Source: Protula sp. h YS-2021 (lineage: Eukaryota; Annelida; Polychaeta; Sabellida; Serpulidae). From it: 64,000 nucleotides of DNA. Within the stretch, counting starts at the first letter, position 1. Each line of letters opens with the position of its first letter. Positions 1 to 64,000 of this stretch are shown here, piece after piece. The stretch covers positions 27,306,645 through 27,370,644 of the forward strand of contig OX457028.1 in NCBI GenBank assembly GCA_949752745.1, given 5' to 3'. A model generated the notes under the pieces. The model saw nothing but the letters and a program-made list of their open reading frames with translations. It searched no databases and had not been told where the DNA came from. Made by a program: the position numbers and the translations under genes.

Positions 1-63
1 TGTGACTCACTTGATCATATAAAGAAAGGACATTAAAAAAAGCGGTCTCTTTTCATGTTGAAG

Positions 64-64000
<63,937 letters not shown>

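Overview
This 64 kb window is from the nuclear genome of an animal, almost certainly an invertebrate. It holds part of one gene on the + strand: a giant cadherin-repeat gene read from base 64 to the end of the window and continuing past both edges. I see no second protein gene on either strand. I place 78 ordinary exons (about 4,590 codons) plus four candidate microexons. Nearly all ordinary exons alternate between two kinds. Type A (about 61-66 codons) ends one cadherin repeat and starts the next, up to the AxDxD motif. Type B (about 41-50 codons) carries the middle of a repeat. Almost all introns are phase 0. Together the exons encode about 43 complete cadherin repeats of about 105 residues. 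The species is not readable from the sequence. Minisatellites built from repeated exon-donor junctions were, as I recall but cannot check here, described in amphioxus as 'mirage' minisatellites, so a cephalochordate is my best guess; a mollusc or other invertebrate is not excluded. Layout: 0-10 kb has exons 1-13, including exon 5, which spans five usual exon positions with no intron. 10.3-14.4 kb is a long intron with four similar microexons of 18, 18, 24 and 27 nt, each in phase, each acidic or polar, each followed by a shared intronic motif. 14.4-18.4 kb has exons 14-21. 18.4-20.2 kb has two junction-derived repeat arrays and a 200-base assembly gap (18601-18800). 19.0-24.4 kb has exons 22-28, six of which carry one- or two-base indels that look like sequence error. 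25.7-45.9 kb has exons 29-60, with a regular alternation of two repeat subtypes and the large intronless exon 52. 45.9-49.2 kb is a repeat-filled intron. 49.2-57.0 kb has exons 61-74. 57.0-61.2 kb is another intron full of mobile elements. 61.2-64 kb has exons 75-78, with different intron phases and the first canonical DVNDNPP motif. How it works together: the product is predicted to be a very long secreted or membrane-anchored extracellular rod. Most repeats lack the canonical DxNDNxP calcium motif and have RNxNxP instead, so calcium binding at many linkers may be reduced (inference). From about 19 to 46 kb the repeats alternate strictly as alpha (PAPxFF, followed by AYDSANP) and beta (EYFYV...LKKxL, followed by ATDQGxP), so the evolutionary unit is a two-repeat, four-exon cassette. 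The most unusual features are the microexon array and the recurrent tandem repeats that copy exon-donor junctions into the adjoining introns.
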